DNA from: Prosthecomicrobium sp. N25
GTDB lineage: Bacteria; Pseudomonadota; Alphaproteobacteria; Rhizobiales; Ancalomicrobiaceae
DNA: 64,000 nucleotides
NCBI RefSeq assembly: GCF_037203705.1
Contig: NZ_JBBCAT010000002.1
Coordinates: 62,001 to 126,000 of the forward strand
Reading direction: 5' to 3'
In this document: one piece after another, positions 15,307-24,936 of the stretch
Layout of the letters: each line of letters begins with the position of its first letter
Numbering within the stretch: the first letter of the stretch is position 1
Notes under the pieces: model-generated
Databases searched by the model: none
Told to the model about the DNA's origin: nothing
What the model saw: the letters and a program-made list of their open reading frames with translations, nothing else
Position numbers and translations under genes: made by a program

Positions 15307-15933
15307 TCAGAGCCTGGGGAGCAGGCCTGACAGGATCGCGTCGACCAGGCTGCGGCGCGTGGCCTCGAAGAAGGCCTCGTCGTCCAGTCCGCGGCCGGCG
15401 AGGACATGCACCTGCGCGGCGAAATCCGCATAGTGCTGGGTGGTGCCCCAGATCATGAAGATGACCGCAAGGGGATCCACCCGGGCGAGCCGGCCCTCCT
15501 CCATCCAGCGCTCCAGGATCGCGACCTTGGCCTCGACGAGAGGTTTCAGGTCGCGCTCGAGCGCGGCGCGCAGCATGGGCGCGCCCTGGATGATCTCGGT
15601 CGCGAAGAGACGGCTCTGCTCGGGATGGCTGCGCGCGGAGGCGAGCTTGCGGGTGATGTAGTCGGCCAGCGCCTCGGCGGGGCTGCGCTGCTCGTCGATG
15701 CCCGCGAGGGGGTCGAGCCAGCGCTCGAGCGTGCGCTCCAGGACCGCGACGTAGAGCTCTTCCTTGGTCCTGAAATAGTAGAGGAGATTCGGCTTCGACA
15801 TGCCGGCGGCGGCGGCGATCTGATCCGTCCGGGCGCCGCGAAGCCCGTAGCGCGCGAAGATCGTCAGGGCCGCGTCGAGGATCCGCTCGACATTGGCCTC
15901 GCCGATCTTCGACTTGCTCCGTCCCTCGGCCAT
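15307..15933 (-). CDS. TetR-family regulator, RutR-like
   Basis: A 208-residue repressor-type protein. The N-terminal HTH is typical (RILDAALTIFARYGLRGART, then AGMSKPNLLYYFRTKEELY). The C-terminal part closely follows the pattern of E. coli RutR (YITRKLASARSHPEQSRLFA, then IFMIWGTTQHYADFAAQV), where uracil and thymine are bound. RutR controls pyrimidine degradation and related genes. No rut genes are in the window, so it acts elsewhere or on the divergent pirin gene 202 bp away. Assignment to the RutR subfamily is from remembered sequence patterns. Confidence 0.85.
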   Translation of the reverse strand: MAEGRSKSKIGEANVERILDAALTIFARYGLRGARTDQIAAAAGMSKPNLLYYFRTKEELYVAVLERTLERWLDPLAGIDEQRSPAEALADYITRKLASARSHPEQSRLFATEIIQGAPMLRAALERDLKPLVEAKVAILERWMEEGRLARVDPLAVIFMIWGTTQHYADFAAQVHVLAGRGLDDEAFFEATRRSLVDAILSGLLPRL

Positions 15934-16135
15934 CGTCCCGCCCCACGAACCTCCGCATGTATACGAGGTCGTTCCGGGCGTCGAGAACCCTCGCCCGGGC
16001 AGCGTCGTTCACGGGCTGCGAACGGTCGGTTCGCGCCGCTCGTGCTGACCTGCCGCCCCGGGGTTCCCATCTCGCCATCGACGGCGGCCGAAGGACGCCC
16101 GCCGGCTGCGCGAGGCGCGAGGGAAGGAGAAGACG

Positions 16136-17014
16136 ATGAGCACGCTGCCGACCGGACTGGACCAGGTGATCGTTCCCCGCGCCCGTGATCTCGGCGGATT
16201 CGAGGTCCGCCGCGCCCTGCCGGCCGCGAGCCGGCAGATGGTCGGGCCCTTCATCTTCTTCGACCAGATGGGTCCGGCCGAGTTCCTGACCGGCGCGGGC
16301 GTGGACGTCCGGCCCCACCCCCATATCGGGCTGGCGACGGTCACGTATCTGCTGGAGGGCGCCATCGTCCACCGGGACAGCCTCGGCACGGAGCTGGAGA
16401 TCCGGCCGGGGGACGTCAACTGGATGACGGCCGGCCGCGGCATCGTGCATTCGGAGCGGACCGGACCGGCGCTGCGCGTCGCCGGGTCGCGGCTGTTCGG
16501 CATCCAGAGCTGGGTGGCGCTGCCGGCCGAGCGCGAGGAGGCCGATCCGGGCTTCACGCATGTCGGGTCGGCGGACCTGCCGGTGCTGTCGTCGGAGGGC
16601 AAGCGCGTGCGGGTCATCGCCGGGCGGGCCTACGGGGTGGCGGCGCCCACCCCCACGCTGTCGGACACGCTCTATGCCGACGTTGCGCTCGACGCCGGCG
16701 CCATCCTTCCGGTCGACACCGATCACGAGGACCGGGCGATCTACGTGCTGGAGGGGGAGATCGAGATCGCGGGCGACCGCTTCGGGGCCATGCAGATGCT
16801 GGTTCTCCGACCCGGCGACCGGCTGACCGTCTCGGCGCTCTCGGCGGCGCGGCTGCTCCTCCTCGGCGGCGCGACCCTGGAGGGTCCGCGCCACATCTGG
16901 TGGAACTTCGTGTCGAGCCGCAAGGAGCGCATCGACCAAGCCAAGGCCGACTGGCTGGCCGGGCGGTTCCAGGCTGTGCCGGGCGAGACCGAGTTCATCC
17001 CCCTGCCCGGCTGA
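16136..17014 (+). CDS. Pirin-family bicupin protein
   Basis: A 292-residue protein of the usual pirin size. The N-terminal cupin has the metal ligands in [17 protein letters not shown] (two His) and GRGIVHSER (His and Glu); the C-terminal cupin (from about residue 185) lacks ligands. Bacterial pirins bind iron; some are quercetinases and others are redox-responsive partners of metabolic enzymes. The ATG at 16136 follows GGAAGGAGAAGACG. The divergent upstream TetR regulator may control it. The substrate is unknown. Confidence 0.92.
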   Translation: MSTLPTGLDQVIVPRARDLGGFEVRRALPAASRQMVGPFIFFDQMGPAEFLTGAGVDVRPHPHIGLATVTYLLEGAIVHRDSLGTELEIRPGDVNWMTAGRGIVHSERTGPALRVAGSRLFGIQSWVALPAEREEADPGFTHVGSADLPVLSSEGKRVRVIAGRAYGVAAPTPTLSDTLYADVALDAGAILPVDTDHEDRAIYVLEGEIEIAGDRFGAMQMLVLRPGDRLTVSALSAARLLLLGGATLEGPRHIWWNFVSSRKERIDQAKADWLAGRFQAVPGETEFIPLPG

Positions 17015-17058
17015 GCGGTCGCGCCGCCCCGGGGACCGGGACGGCGCAGGGTATCGCC

Positions 17059-17430
17059 TCACTGGCGGTTGAGGCACTGCGGACGCGTGTCGCCGGGCGG
17101 GCAGGTGGTGGTGTTGCGGCTGCCCGGATCGGTGTTGCGGGTGACCGGATCGGGGCCGGGGCTGATGGTCGTGCCCCGGTTGAGCGTCCCGTTGGTCCCG
17201 GTGCCCGTACCCGTGGTGCCGGTGCCCATTCCGGTCCCGGTGTTCGTGCCGGTGCCGCCCGCGCCGGTGGCTCCGCTGGTGCCGCCCGAACCGGCCGAGC
17301 CGCCGCCGGAACCGCCGCCCGACTGGGCGACGGCGTGGTCCGTGCCGACGAGGAGGCCGGCCCCGAAGGGCGCCGCGAAGGTGAGTGCGGCCAGTGTCAG
17401 GCCGGCCGCGGCCGTCTTGATGATCGTCAT
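17059..17430 (-). CDS. Exported Gly/Thr-rich low-complexity protein (123 aa)
   Basis: I do not recognise a family. The ATG at 17430 opens a Sec signal peptide (TLAALTFAAPFGAGLLVG..., cleaved near HAVAQ at residue 36). The mature part is low-complexity: Gly/Ser-rich, then repeated TGTG-type pairs (residues 57-82), then a short C-terminal segment with two Cys (TTCPPGDTRPQCLNRQ) that could form a disulfide. Such Gly/Thr repeats suggest a flexible envelope-associated protein. It is convergent with the pirin gene, 44 bp away. Confidence 0.65.
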   Translation of the reverse strand: MTIIKTAAAGLTLAALTFAAPFGAGLLVGTDHAVAQSGGGSGGGSAGSGGTSGATGAGGTGTNTGTGMGTGTTGTGTGTNGTLNRGTTISPGPDPVTRNTDPGSRNTTTCPPGDTRPQCLNRQ

Positions 17431-17727
17431 GGGATGCCTCGCTTGGATCGCGTTGGGACGGCCGGCTTCCCCTTGCCGGGGCGCGGGCCGTTGAGGGTCC
17501 AACGGCCTCGGCGCGTCCCGGTTCCTCCCCCCCTGGGGCGCCTCGACGCCCGCAAAGCCGGGGCCTTGCCGTCCTGACCGGCTCGGCCGTCCTGGCCGGC
17601 CGGCTGATCCGGGACGCGCCCGCAGGGCTCGGTCCCTTCGCGCGCCTTGCCAGCCGGGAGCGTGCGGGCGACAGTGCGCCCGAAGCCGATCCACCGCAGA
17701 ACGGGCCGAGATCCGAGGAGACGATCG

Positions 17728-18771
17728 ATGAGCTACAGCCCCGCCCTCTCGCGCTACGACGGCATGAAGTACAACCGTTGCGGCCGCAGCGGGCTGATGC
17801 TGCCGGCGCTGTCGCTCGGGCTCTGGCACAATTTCGGCAACGACGCCGCCCAGGAGAACGCCCGCAACATCTGCCGCAAAGCCTTCGACCTCGGGATCAC
17901 GCATTTCGACCTGGCCAACAACTACGGGCCGCCGCCCGGCTCCGCCGAAGAGAACTTCGGGCGGATCCTGAAGGCCGACTTCGCCAGCCACCGGGACGAA
18001 CTGGTCATCTCCACCAAGGCGGGCTACCGGATGTGGCCGGGTCCGTACGGGGAGTGGGGGAGCCGGAAGTACCTGCTGGCGAGCCTGGACCAGAGCCTCA
18101 GGCGGATGGGCCTCGACTATGTCGACGTCTTCTACTCCCACCGCTTCGACCCGAACACGCCGCTGGAAGAGACCATGGGGGCGCTCGACGCCGCGGTGCG
18201 CCAGGGCAAGGCGCTCTACGTCGGGATCTCGTCCTACAACAGCCAGCGGACCCGCGAGGCGGCCGCGATCCTGACGGCGCTCGGCACGCCGGCGATCATC
18301 CATCAGCCGAGCTACTCGATGATCAACCGGTGGATCGAGGACGACGGCCTGCTCGACGCGCTCGAGGCGGCCGGGATGGGCACGATCGTGTTCTCCCCGC
18401 TCGCCCAGGGCATGCTGACCGACAAGTACCTGCGCGGGGTGCCGGAGGGCAGCCGCGCCGCGGCCGGCAAGTCGCTCCGGATGAGCTTCCTGAACGAGGA
18501 GAACATCACGCGGGCCCGGGCGCTCAACGACCTCGCCGGCCACCGGGGCCAGACCCTCGCCCAGATGGCGATCGCCTGGGTGCTGCGCGACCCGCGGGTG
18601 ACCTCGGCGCTGATCGGAGCGAGCCGGCCGGAGCAGGTGGAGGACTGCGTCGGGGCGCTCGACCGGCTCGAGTTCGCGCCCGAGGAACTGGCCGAGATCG
18701 ACCGCAACGCGGTGGAGGGCGGCGTGAACCTGTGGGCCGCCTCGGCGGAGCGCCAGGGGCCGCAGCGCTGA
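17728..18771 (+). CDS. Aldo/keto reductase, YghZ (L-glyceraldehyde 3-phosphate reductase)-like
   Basis: A 347-residue NADPH-dependent TIM-barrel reductase. The start MSYSPALSRYDGMKYNRCGRS resembles E. coli YghZ, which reduces L-glyceraldehyde 3-phosphate and methylglyoxal. The catalytic tetrad is visible: Asp and Tyr in FDLANNYGPPPGSAEENFG, Lys in ISTKAGYRMW and His in YSHRFDP. The C-terminal cofactor motif is IGASRPEQVED. The ATG at 17728 has GAGGAG 7 bases upstream, so the open frame further upstream is not used. It ends 3 bp from the convergent MoeB-like gene. Confidence 0.92.
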   Translation: MSYSPALSRYDGMKYNRCGRSGLMLPALSLGLWHNFGNDAAQENARNICRKAFDLGITHFDLANNYGPPPGSAEENFGRILKADFASHRDELVISTKAGYRMWPGPYGEWGSRKYLLASLDQSLRRMGLDYVDVFYSHRFDPNTPLEETMGALDAAVRQGKALYVGISSYNSQRTREAAAILTALGTPAIIHQPSYSMINRWIEDDGLLDALEAAGMGTIVFSPLAQGMLTDKYLRGVPEGSRAAAGKSLRMSFLNEENITRARALNDLAGHRGQTLAQMAIAWVLRDPRVTSALIGASRPEQVEDCVGALDRLEFAPEELAEIDRNAVEGGVNLWAASAERQGPQR

Positions 18772-18774
18772 CGC

Positions 18775-19551
18775 TCAGGGGACCGATGTCCCGTTCAGGG
18801 GGTTGTCGGGGCTCCAGGCATAGCGCACCGTCTCGAAGCGCATGGCGCGGGCGTCGACCATCAGGAGGCGCCCGACCAGCGGCTCGCCGATGCCGGCGAT
18901 GAGCTTGATCACCTCCAGCGCCTGCAGCGAGCCCATGACGCCCGTGAGCGCGCCGAGCACGCCGGCTACCGCGCAAGCCGGGACGAGGCCGGCCGGCGGC
19001 GGCTCCGGGAAGAGGCAGCGGTAGGTCGGATTCGGCACCCCGTCGGGACCGCGTTCGTGCGGCGCGAGGGTGGTCAGCGTGCCGTCGTATTCGGACACCG
19101 CTGCGGTCACGAGCGGCCGGGCGGCGCGGAAGCAGGCGTCCGACAGGAGATAGCGGGTCTCGAAGTTGTCCGAGCCGTCCACGACCACGTCGACGCCGGC
19201 CAGGAGCCCGTCGACATTGTCGGGGCCGAGCCGTTCGCGGCGCGTCTCGACGCGGACGTGCGGATTGACCCGCGCCACGTGGTCCGCCGCGCTGTCGACC
19301 TTCGGACGGCCGACGTCCTCGGTGCCGTGGATCACCTGGCGCTGCAGGTTCGAGAGCGAAACGTCGTCGTCGTCGACGACCACCAGCGTACCGACTCCGG
19401 CCGCCGCCAGGTAGAGGATCACGGGCGCCCCGAGCCCTCCGGCGCCCACCACCAGCACCCGCGCGGCCTTCAACCTCTGCTGCCCGGGCCCGCCCAGGTC
19501 GCGCAGAACGATATGGCGCGCATAGCGCTCGAGTTCGGATTCGCTCAACAT
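18775..19551 (-). CDS. MoeB/ThiF/HesA-family adenylyltransferase
   Basis: A 258-residue E1-like enzyme that adenylates the C terminus of a small sulfur carrier (MoaD or ThiS). It has the nucleotide loop VVGAGGLGAPVILYLAAAGVG, the DDDDVSLSNLQRQVIH motif with the catalytic Arg, and VDGSDNFETRYL. Zinc-type Cys are seen in TYRCLFPEP and VPACAVAGVLG. There is no C-terminal rhodanese domain, which favours the short MoeB form found in many alphaproteobacteria. No molybdopterin or thiamine genes are adjacent, so MoeB and ThiF cannot be separated on context. Confidence 0.85.
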   Translation of the reverse strand: MLSESELERYARHIVLRDLGGPGQQRLKAARVLVVGAGGLGAPVILYLAAAGVGTLVVVDDDDVSLSNLQRQVIHGTEDVGRPKVDSAADHVARVNPHVRVETRRERLGPDNVDGLLAGVDVVVDGSDNFETRYLLSDACFRAARPLVTAAVSEYDGTLTTLAPHERGPDGVPNPTYRCLFPEPPPAGLVPACAVAGVLGALTGVMGSLQALEVIKLIAGIGEPLVGRLLMVDARAMRFETVRYAWSPDNPLNGTSVP

Positions 19552-19638
19552 GACGGTCCGCCCGCTCCCGATGACGGGCTCCGCCCCGACGGACGAAGCC
19601 CTCCTGTCCAGACCAGAACGAACCGGGACGCCCGGATC

Positions 19639-20604
<966 letters not shown>

Positions 20605-20822
20605 GGGCTTCCTCCGAGATCACGGGTCCGTCCGGCCGCGGCGGCGCGCGGCTTTTCAGGGCGGAGACTTTAGGACGGCGGGGTCCGCCGGGCGAGTCCA
20701 AGCCGTCAGGAAAAATGCAGCTTCGTTGGAACCATTTTGCGTCAAGCCCGCGGGTGGCGGGCAGAAAACGTTGCGGCTCGCCCGGCAGCACGGCTATGGG
20801 GAGAACAGGGTTCCCCTTGCCA

Positions 20823-21278
20823 TCAGATCCGGCCGGTCGACCCGAAGCCTCCGGCGCCGCGCGCCGTGGCGTCGAGCTCGTCGGCCTCGACGATGGCGAC
20901 GCGCGTCACGGGGGCGACCACGAGCTGGGCGATGCGTTCGCCGCGGCGGACCGTGACGGGGTCCGGGCCCAGGTTGACGAGGATAACCTGCACCTCGCCC
21001 CGATAGTCGCTGTCGATGGTGCCCGGGCTGTTCAGGACCGTCACGCCGGCCTTGGCGGCGAGACCGGAGCGGGGGCGCACCTGCGCCTCGTAGCCGTCGG
21101 GAATCGCGAGGACCAGGCCGGTCGGGACGAGGGCGCGGCCGAGGGGCGGGATGGTCACGGGCGCCTCGTCGGCGACGGCGGCGAGGAGATCCAGGCCGGC
21201 CGCGCCGGCGGTCTGGTAGGCCGGCAGGGCGAGGCCCGCGGCGGCGGGCAGGCGCTTGATCGTCAGGGTCGGCGGCAC
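20823..21278 (-). CDS. dut: Deoxyuridine 5'-triphosphate nucleotidohydrolase (dUTPase)
   Basis: A 151-residue trimeric dUTPase, which removes dUTP and supplies dUMP for thymidylate. Motif 1 is [11 protein letters not shown], motif 2 [10 protein letters not shown], motif 3 [14 protein letters not shown], motif 4 [10 protein letters not shown] and motif 5 [10 protein letters not shown], all intact. The start is the GTG at 21278 ([11 protein letters not shown]), with GGAG 7 bases upstream; the frame is open further up, but that part would overlap mbfA. It begins only 14 bp after the mbfA stop, so it is probably co-transcribed with it and exposed to Irr control. Confidence 0.94.
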   Translation of the reverse strand: MPPTLTIKRLPAAAGLALPAYQTAGAAGLDLLAAVADEAPVTIPPLGRALVPTGLVLAIPDGYEAQVRPRSGLAAKAGVTVLNSPGTIDSDYRGEVQVILVNLGPDPVTVRRGERIAQLVVAPVTRVAIVEADELDATARGAGGFGSTGRI

Positions 21279-21292
21279 GGGATCGCTCCGGG

Positions 21293-22270
21293 TCAGGCGC
21301 TGCCGATCATGATGCCGGTCAGGAAGACCAGGACGCCGCCGACCACGATCTGGAAGGCCGCGCGCAGGAACGGCGTGTCCATGTACTTGTAGCGGATCCA
21401 GGAGATCGCCCACAGTTCCAGGACCACCACCGCGATGGCGAGCCAGGTGGCGACCCAGAAGTCCGGCAGCAGGTAGGGCAGCGCGTGGCCGAGGCCGCCG
21501 ATCGCCGTCATCAGGCCGGAGACGATGCCGCGGATCCAGGGGCTGCCGCGGCCCGACAGCTCGCCGTCGTCCGACAGGGCCTCGGCGAAGCCCATCGAGA
21601 TGCCCGCGCCGATCGAGGCGGCGGTGCCGACCAGGAACGTGTCCCAGCTGTTGTGGGTCGCGAAGGCGGCGGCGAAGAGGGGCGCCAGGGTGGAGACGGA
21701 TCCGTCCATCAGGCCGACGAGACCGGGCTGGATATATTGGAGGATGAACATGCGCCGGGCGGTCTCGTCCTCCTCGGCGCGCACGTCGGTCGGCAGGTTG
21801 GAGAGCCCCAGGCGATGGGCGAGCGAGACGTGGCTCTTCTCGGCTTCGGCGAGGTCGCCGAGCAGCTTGCGGATCGAGGCGTCGCCGGTGCGCTGGGCGG
21901 CCTGCCGGTAGAAGCGGGCGGCGCTCGCCTCCATCACCATGGCCTCGCGGCGGATCGTCTCGAGCGAGAGGTTCTTCATCAGCCAGACCGGCCGGCGCTC
22001 GTAGAAGCCGCGCACGTTCTCGCGCCGGATCAGGGGGATGCGCTCGCCGAACTTCGAGCGGTGCATCTCGATGAGGCGGCGGCGGTGATCGGCTTCCTCC
22101 TCGGCCATGTCGTCGAAGACCTTGGCGGAGGCCGGGTAGCGCTCGCGCAGTTCGTCGGCGTACATGCCGTAGATCCGGCCGTCGTCCTCCTCGGCCGCGA
22201 TCGCCACCGCCAGGATCTCCTGCTCGGTCAGATCCGAGAAGGCACGCTTGCCGAAGCCGAACAGGGACAT
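21293..22270 (-). CDS. mbfA: Membrane-bound ferritin-like iron exporter, MbfA family
   Basis: A 325-residue protein with an N-terminal ferritin-like (erythrin/vacuolar-iron) domain and a C-terminal VIT1/CCC1-type domain of about five membrane helices. Di-iron candidates are [41 protein letters not shown] and [13 protein letters not shown]. The transporter domain starts near residue 180 ([19 protein letters not shown]). MbfA proteins in Agrobacterium and Bradyrhizobium export iron and protect against iron and peroxide stress, and are repressed by Irr. An ICE box lies just upstream (22287-22303). GGTGG precedes the ATG at 22270. Confidence 0.93.
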   Translation of the reverse strand: MSLFGFGKRAFSDLTEQEILAVAIAAEEDDGRIYGMYADELRERYPASAKVFDDMAEEEADHRRRLIEMHRSKFGERIPLIRRENVRGFYERRPVWLMKNLSLETIRREAMVMEASAARFYRQAAQRTGDASIRKLLGDLAEAEKSHVSLAHRLGLSNLPTDVRAEEDETARRMFILQYIQPGLVGLMDGSVSTLAPLFAAAFATHNSWDTFLVGTAASIGAGISMGFAEALSDDGELSGRGSPWIRGIVSGLMTAIGGLGHALPYLLPDFWVATWLAIAVVVLELWAISWIRYKYMDTPFLRAAFQIVVGGVLVFLTGIMIGSA

Positions 22271-22286
22271 GGGGACCACCGATCTC

Positions 22287-22303
22287 TTTAGAAGAATTCC
22301 AAA
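22287..22303. promoter_or_regulatory. Iron control element (Irr box) of mbfA
   Basis: TTTAGAAGAATTCCAAA matches the Irr iron-control-element consensus TTTAGAA-N3-TTCTAAA at 13 of 14 arm positions. It lies 17-33 bases upstream of the mbfA ATG, where a bound repressor would block the promoter or the start of transcription. Irr-dependent repression of mbfA at low iron is known in related bacteria. Confidence 0.85.
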
Positions 22304-22388
22304 CGATATGGACCGAACCCGGCCGGCCCGCAAGCGGCCTGGCGCGCAGGCCTGCCGCGCTCTTGGGCGGTCCGGCACGCCCGCCTGC

Positions 22389-23741
22389 TCACATCGCGGC
22401 CGCAGCGGCACGGGCGGCGCGCTCGCCCTCCGCCCAGGCGCCTCCGACCGTGCCCCACAGGGCGGCGTGGGTGGCCTCTCCGGCGATCCAGATCCGGCCG
22501 TCGACGGCCTCGGCGAGCCGCGCGCGGTCCCCGGCGCGGCCCGGCTCGGCGCACGAGAAGGCGCCGCGGACGAAGGGATCGCGGCCCCAGTCCGTCACGT
22601 GGGTCCGGCCGACGCGACGGACCGCGTCGGAACCGTAAGCCTCCGCGATCAGGCCGAGGGCGAAGTCCACGGCGGCCCGCCCGCCGGCCTGCTCGAGCTC
22701 CGCCGCGAAGCTGCCGGCCGCATCCGCGTAGGCTACGTCGCTGCCGTTCATGCGGGCGAGGAGCGCCATGGTGCGCCGGCCCGGGCGGCGGAACCAGATC
22801 GGCTCGTCGGCACCGGCGCGCAGCGGATTGCCGGGCAGTTCCAGGCAGACGTGCAGGTAGGACCCGAGCGACAGGCCCGTCAGGGCGTCCTCATGGGCGG
22901 CCGGCAAGGGCGGGTCGAAGCGGACGGCGCCCTCGGCCAGCGCCGTGGTGGAGGCGGTGACGATGGCGGCCCGGGCCTCGACGGTGCCGCGCGGGGTTTC
23001 CACGCGCAGGCGCGGGCCGGACCGGTCGATCCGCTGCACCGGCGTGGAGAAGGCCACCGGGATGCCCTCGGCCAGCCGCGCCACGAGGGCGCCGAAGCCC
23101 TCGCGGATGAAGAGTTCGGGGAACTCGCGCGCGCGGGCGAAGTCGACGGTGGAGACGCGGTCGAGGTCCTTGGCGCAGCCGTAGGGGCCGAGCAGGAAGG
23201 AGACGAGGCCCTCCCATTCCCCGAGCCCCTTGGGCATCACCGCCGCGGCGGGGATGTCGCGGCCGGCGGAGCCGGTGCCGACGATCGCTTGTTCGAGCGC
23301 CTCGTAGGCGTCGCCGAAGCGGTCGATGTCGTCGCCCGAAAGGCGCTTGCGGCCGTCCTGGATGATGACGTCCTGGCGGGGCTCGGCGGTGACGAAGCCC
23401 ATGGCGCGGGCGAAGAAGGGGAAGGGCGTCTCGTCGGCGGCGTGGATCCAGTGCGCGCCGAAGTCGACCGGAACGCCGAAGACCCCGGTGTCGGTGTGGG
23501 CGCGGCCGCCGACCCGGTCGCGCGCCTCGAGGACCAGGAAGGACCGGCCGGCGGCGAGGAGCGCGCGGGCGGCCGCGATGCCGGCCGCGCCGGCGCCGAC
23601 CACCACCACGTCGACCTCGGCACTCGACGGCGCGGGGGCCGGGCCGGTCTGGCCGCGGGCGGCGGTCCCGGCGAAGGGCGCCAGCATCGGGGCGAGCGAA
23701 GCTCCGAGGAACCGGCGGCGGTCGAGGGTGGCGGGCGGCAT
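22389..23741 (-). CDS. Tat-exported flavin monoamine oxidase
   Basis: A 450-residue FAD amine oxidase. The start at the ATG at 23741 gives a Tat signal, DRRRFLGASLAPMLAPFAG, so the enzyme should be folded in the cytoplasm and exported. The FAD loop is VVVVGAGAAGIAAARAL, followed by LEARDRVGGRAHT, a hallmark of the family; the C-terminal FAD contact is RIWIAGEATHAALWGTVGGA. It should oxidise an amine or amino acid and release peroxide and ammonia; the substrate is unknown. A divergence-free neighbour upstream on the same strand is a MarR regulator gene 50 bp away, which may control it. Confidence 0.92.
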   Translation of the reverse strand: MPPATLDRRRFLGASLAPMLAPFAGTAARGQTGPAPAPSSAEVDVVVVGAGAAGIAAARALLAAGRSFLVLEARDRVGGRAHTDTGVFGVPVDFGAHWIHAADETPFPFFARAMGFVTAEPRQDVIIQDGRKRLSGDDIDRFGDAYEALEQAIVGTGSAGRDIPAAAVMPKGLGEWEGLVSFLLGPYGCAKDLDRVSTVDFARAREFPELFIREGFGALVARLAEGIPVAFSTPVQRIDRSGPRLRVETPRGTVEARAAIVTASTTALAEGAVRFDPPLPAAHEDALTGLSLGSYLHVCLELPGNPLRAGADEPIWFRRPGRRTMALLARMNGSDVAYADAAGSFAAELEQAGGRAAVDFALGLIAEAYGSDAVRRVGRTHVTDWGRDPFVRGAFSCAEPGRAGDRARLAEAVDGRIWIAGEATHAALWGTVGGAWAEGERAARAAAAAM

Positions 23742-23791
23742 CGCACAGGCATAGCCCGCCGCGGGCGCGGGCTCAATGGCGGGCGGGCCGG

Positions 23792-24304
23792 TCAGGACGC
23801 CGGCGTTCCAGCCTCGGCGGCCGCCACGGGACAATCCGCGTGGCCGCGGCAGGCGCCCTGGTCGCAGAAGCGGCAGATCCGGCCGGGCTCGGCCGGGGAA
23901 ACAGCCGCGGCGCCGAGCAGGTGGTCGAGCAGGCCGTCGAGCGCCGACCGGTCGGGCTCGGGGAGGTCGGCGAGCAGGGATTCGGCCCGGGCCAGGCGCC
24001 GCTCCTGCAGGTCGCGGGCGCGGCGCTTGCCGCGGGCGGTGGTCTCCACGGCGACCTCCCGGCCGCGGCGGCTGAGGCGGCGGACCAGCCAGTCCTTCTC
24101 CAGGCGGTCGACGAGGCGGACGGTGGCGGAATGGGTGAGACCGACCGCGCGGGCGATGTCCTGGATGGCGATCGGCTCGGAGCGGCGCACCACCATGAGG
24201 GCCGCGACGGCGCTCTCGGACAGCCCGTCCGCTGCCGCGAACATGGTGTCGTCGAGCGCGGTCGCGAGGGCGGCGAGGCGGTTGGCCGTGACCCTGTCGT
24301 GCAT
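23792..24304 (-). CDS. MarR-family regulator with a C-terminal four-cysteine tail
   Basis: A 170-residue winged-helix regulator. The HTH is visible as PIAIQDIARAVGLTHSATVR, followed by the wing RRLSRRGREVAVETTARG. The C-terminal end carries CRFCDQGACRGHADCPV, i.e. C-x2-C-x4-C-x5-C, which could bind an iron-sulfur cluster or zinc and make the protein a redox or metal sensor. Classical MarR proteins lack such a tail. The ATG at 24304 begins MHDRVTANRL. The amine oxidase gene follows 50 bp downstream on the same strand, the likely target or co-transcribed partner. Confidence 0.88.
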   Translation of the reverse strand: MHDRVTANRLAALATALDDTMFAAADGLSESAVAALMVVRRSEPIAIQDIARAVGLTHSATVRLVDRLEKDWLVRRLSRRGREVAVETTARGKRRARDLQERRLARAESLLADLPEPDRSALDGLLDHLLGAAAVSPAEPGRICRFCDQGACRGHADCPVAAAEAGTPAS

Positions 24305-24366
24305 GCCCGTTGCATACGCCCGGGACGCCCGGACCGGCAATCGGGCCGACTGACGCAGGGGTTTGC

Positions 24367-24876
24367 TCAGGGACGCGGCGCGAGGATCTTCTGCATGAAG
24401 ACCAGGTCGAGCCAGCGGCCGAACTTGCGGCCGACCTCCGGCAGGCGGCCGGTCTCGACGTAGCCGAGGGAGGCGTGGAGGGCGAGCGAAGCGGCGTTGC
24501 CGGCCTCGATGCCGCCGATCAGCACGTGCTTGCCGGCCGCCACGGCCCGCTCCTCGAGGGCGACCAGGAGAAGGCGGGCGAGGCCGCGGCGGCGGAAGCC
24601 GGCCCCGACATAGATCGAATGCTCGGCGGTCTGGCGATAGCCGTCGAAGGCGCGGAAGTCGCCGAAGCTCGCATAGCCGGCGACCCGGCCATCGACCTCG
24701 GCGACCAGGACCGGATAGCCGAGCTTGCGGCGCGCCTCCGCCCAGGCGACCCGGTCGGCGGTGTCCACGAGGCGCTCGTTCCAGATGGCGGTCGTGTTGA
24801 GGACGGCATCGTTGTAGATGTCGCGCACGCCCTCCATGTCGGCATCGAGGGCGTCGCGGACGAGCGGGGCGGCCAT
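24367..24876 (-). CDS. GNAT N-acetyltransferase, phosphinothricin/methionine sulfoximine acetyltransferase-like
   Basis: A 169-residue GNAT enzyme. The start VRDALDADMEGVRDIYNDAV and the following NTTAIWNERLVD are typical of the Pat/Bar/MddA group, which acetylates phosphinothricin or methionine sulfoximine and related amines. The acetyl-CoA loop is VGAGFRRRGLARLLL, and the end GYVETGRLPEVGRKFGRWLD is characteristic. The ATG at 24876 is the natural start. It lies 62 bp upstream of the MarR gene on the same strand. The true physiological substrate is unknown. Confidence 0.88.
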   Translation of the reverse strand: MAAPLVRDALDADMEGVRDIYNDAVLNTTAIWNERLVDTADRVAWAEARRKLGYPVLVAEVDGRVAGYASFGDFRAFDGYRQTAEHSIYVGAGFRRRGLARLLLVALEERAVAAGKHVLIGGIEAGNAASLALHASLGYVETGRLPEVGRKFGRWLDLVFMQKILAPRP

Positions 24877-24936
24877 CGCAAGCGTCTCCGGTTCGGCGCC
24901 GTCGGGCGCGCGGGAGGGTCGACCGGGCGGGGGGCC

